64,000 nucleotides of DNA. It comes from Blautia luti. Lineage in GTDB: Bacteria; Bacillota; Clostridia; Lachnospirales; Lachnospiraceae. The stretch is taken from positions 687,501-751,500 of the forward strand of contig NZ_AP028156.1 of the NCBI RefSeq assembly GCF_033096465.1, given 5' to 3'. Position numbers and translations under genes: made by a program. The notes under the pieces are model-generated. The model saw only the letters and a program-made list of their open reading frames with translations. It had not been told where the DNA came from and made no database searches. Shown one piece after another: positions 63,063 through 64,000 of this stretch; position 1 is the first letter of the stretch; every line of letters starts with the position of its first letter.

Positions 63063-64000
63063 ATGCGATTGTATGATTACGGGCTTGGCACTCTTTCCCA
63101 GTATGATCTGACAGCAGAACGTTCCGCAAGGACCAGAGGGGCGCTGCTTTGCTATACAGAGCAGGGACTTTTGATACTGAGAGAGTTTCACGGTTCGGAG
63201 AAAAAGCTTAAGAAACAGCAGGAACTGTTGCTACATCTGCAGGCAAACGGTATCAGTACGGATTATTTCCTGGAGAATACGCAGGGCAGCCTTGTCAGCC
63301 AGGATAAAGATGGACAGTCCTTTACACTTCAGCGGTGGTATGAAGGGCAGGAATGCGACACCAGATCCAGGGAGGATATTATGAAAAGTGTGCGCGTCCT
63401 GGCAAAATTACATATTATCATGCGAATACAGCCGCAGGATGAGTACAAGGAATACAGGCAGAGATCCCTGAAAGAAGAATACACCCGGCACAACCAGGAG
63501 CTGCGTAAGATCCGTAAATTTATCCGGAAAAAAGGTCCAACCTGTATGTTCGAGAAAAAGCTTCTGGCAGCCATGGAAGGATTTCTGGAAAAGGGCGAGC
63601 AGGCAGTATGCCTTCTGGAACAGTCCGGATACGAAGAACTGCGGGAGCAGGCATGGCAGGAAGGCACAGTCTGTCACGGGGAATATAACCAGCACAATGT
63701 GCTGATCAGCAGGGAGGACATAGCTGTTACCAATTTCGGACGCTGGAGCTATGACATCCAGATGGCGGATCTGTACCAGTTTATGCGCAAGATCCTGGAA
63801 AAATATAACTGGGATCAGGCCCTTGGGGAAAAAATGCTCCGGGAATATCACGGAATACGCCCCATTTCCCAGACAGAGTGGCAGAACCTTCAGGTACGTT
63901 TCACCTATCCGGAGAAGTACTGGAAACTGGCAAATTATTACTATTCACACAAGAAAGCGTGGATCTCGGAAAAGAACATGGAAAAACTGGAAAACCTTGT
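63063..64000 (+). CDS. CotS-like spore coat protein (kinase-fold), partial
   Basis: An open frame of 312 codons runs from ATG 63063, behind AGAGGGGG, to the window end without a stop. It resembles the CotS/CotI family of spore coat proteins, which have an aminoglycoside-phosphotransferase-like kinase fold. The late part has GTVCHGEYNQHNVLIS where kinases have HGD, then AVTNFGRWSYDIQMADLYQF where kinases have DFG/DxD. Both catalytic Asp residues are thus replaced (Glu and Asn), so this member may be a pseudokinase. The C terminus lies outside the window. It supports a spore-forming host. Confidence 0.8.
   Translation, partial: MRLYDYGLGTLSQYDLTAERSARTRGALLCYTEQGLLILREFHGSEKKLKKQQELLLHLQANGISTDYFLENTQGSLVSQDKDGQSFTLQRWYEGQECDTRSREDIMKSVRVLAKLHIIMRIQPQDEYKEYRQRSLKEEYTRHNQELRKIRKFIRKKGPTCMFEKKLLAAMEGFLEKGEQAVCLLEQSGYEELREQAWQEGTVCHGEYNQHNVLISREDIAVTNFGRWSYDIQMADLYQFMRKILEKYNWDQALGEKMLREYHGIRPISQTEWQNLQVRFTYPEKYWKLANYYYSHKKAWISEKNMEKLENL

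Overview
The window reads as a chromosomal segment of a spore-forming, Gram-positive anaerobe of the Clostridia, most likely a Lachnospiraceae member (Blautia-like; the genus is my guess from gene content and protein style). Supporting signs are a T-box leader in front of a eukaryote-type prolyl-tRNA synthetase, strong AAGGAGG ribosome binding sites, short T-tailed terminators, Lgt, class B sortase, MecA, a PPi-type phosphofructokinase, and spore genes (CwlD-like amidase, GH18 cortex-type hydrolase, CotS-like coat protein, Csp-like subtilisin). Apart from the rRNA/tRNA start the segment is almost fully coding. There is no phage, IS element, CRISPR array or plasmid module.

Layout. 1-2316: 3' part of a 23S rRNA, then tRNA-Asn, tRNA-Glu and tRNA-Cys (none encodes CCA) and a terminator; no 5S gene is visible there. 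2.4-4.9 kb: a TAXI-type binding lipoprotein, a GltS-type permease and a 67-residue protein, apparently one transport operon. 4.9-8.3 kb: GNAT acetyltransferase, an aldo/keto reductase remnant, a small unknown gene, thiD, an orphan LytTR response regulator and a possible small RNA. 8.3-12.2 kb (minus): SGNH hydrolase, DUF4358, MBOAT and DHHW proteins, an operon for O-acylation of an extracellular polymer. 12.4-18.3 kb: DUF308 protein, arginase-like protein, Lgt, S8 protease, NCS2 purine permease. 18.4-24.9 kb: PPi-PFK, a three-gene MoxR/VWA module behind a promoter with a large inverted repeat, sortase B, sirtuin, DUF951.

24.9-30.9 kb is a conserved housekeeping block: rpsF-ssb-rpsR, gdpP-rplI-dnaB and a MerR regulator. 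31.0-34.3 kb encodes a large secreted repeat protein. 34.4-42.5 kb is a carbohydrate-uptake locus: Gfo/Idh/MocA oxidoreductase divergent from an ABC binding protein, two permeases and a YesM/YesN two-component pair; no ABC ATPase is present, so a shared one is presumably used. A ferredoxin gene follows on the minus strand. 43.0-48.0 kb is a BMP-family nucleoside-type ABC transporter behind a promoter with an attenuator-like hairpin.

48.1-64.0 kb holds a DUF1858 protein, a response-regulator relic, mecA, a small protein with an apparent ACG start behind a long leader, GH18 and CwlD-like wall enzymes, two large GT-C-like membrane proteins, sua5-rpiB-dCMP deaminase, T-box-proS, cca, and a CotS-like gene cut by the window end. 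The tRNAs without encoded CCA and the cca gene fit together functionally. The parts most worth a second look are the SBP/GltS pairing, the MoxR/VWA module with its operator-like palindrome, the LytTR regulator with its adjacent promoter and RNA, and the 49.5-50.1 kb leader with a non-standard start codon.
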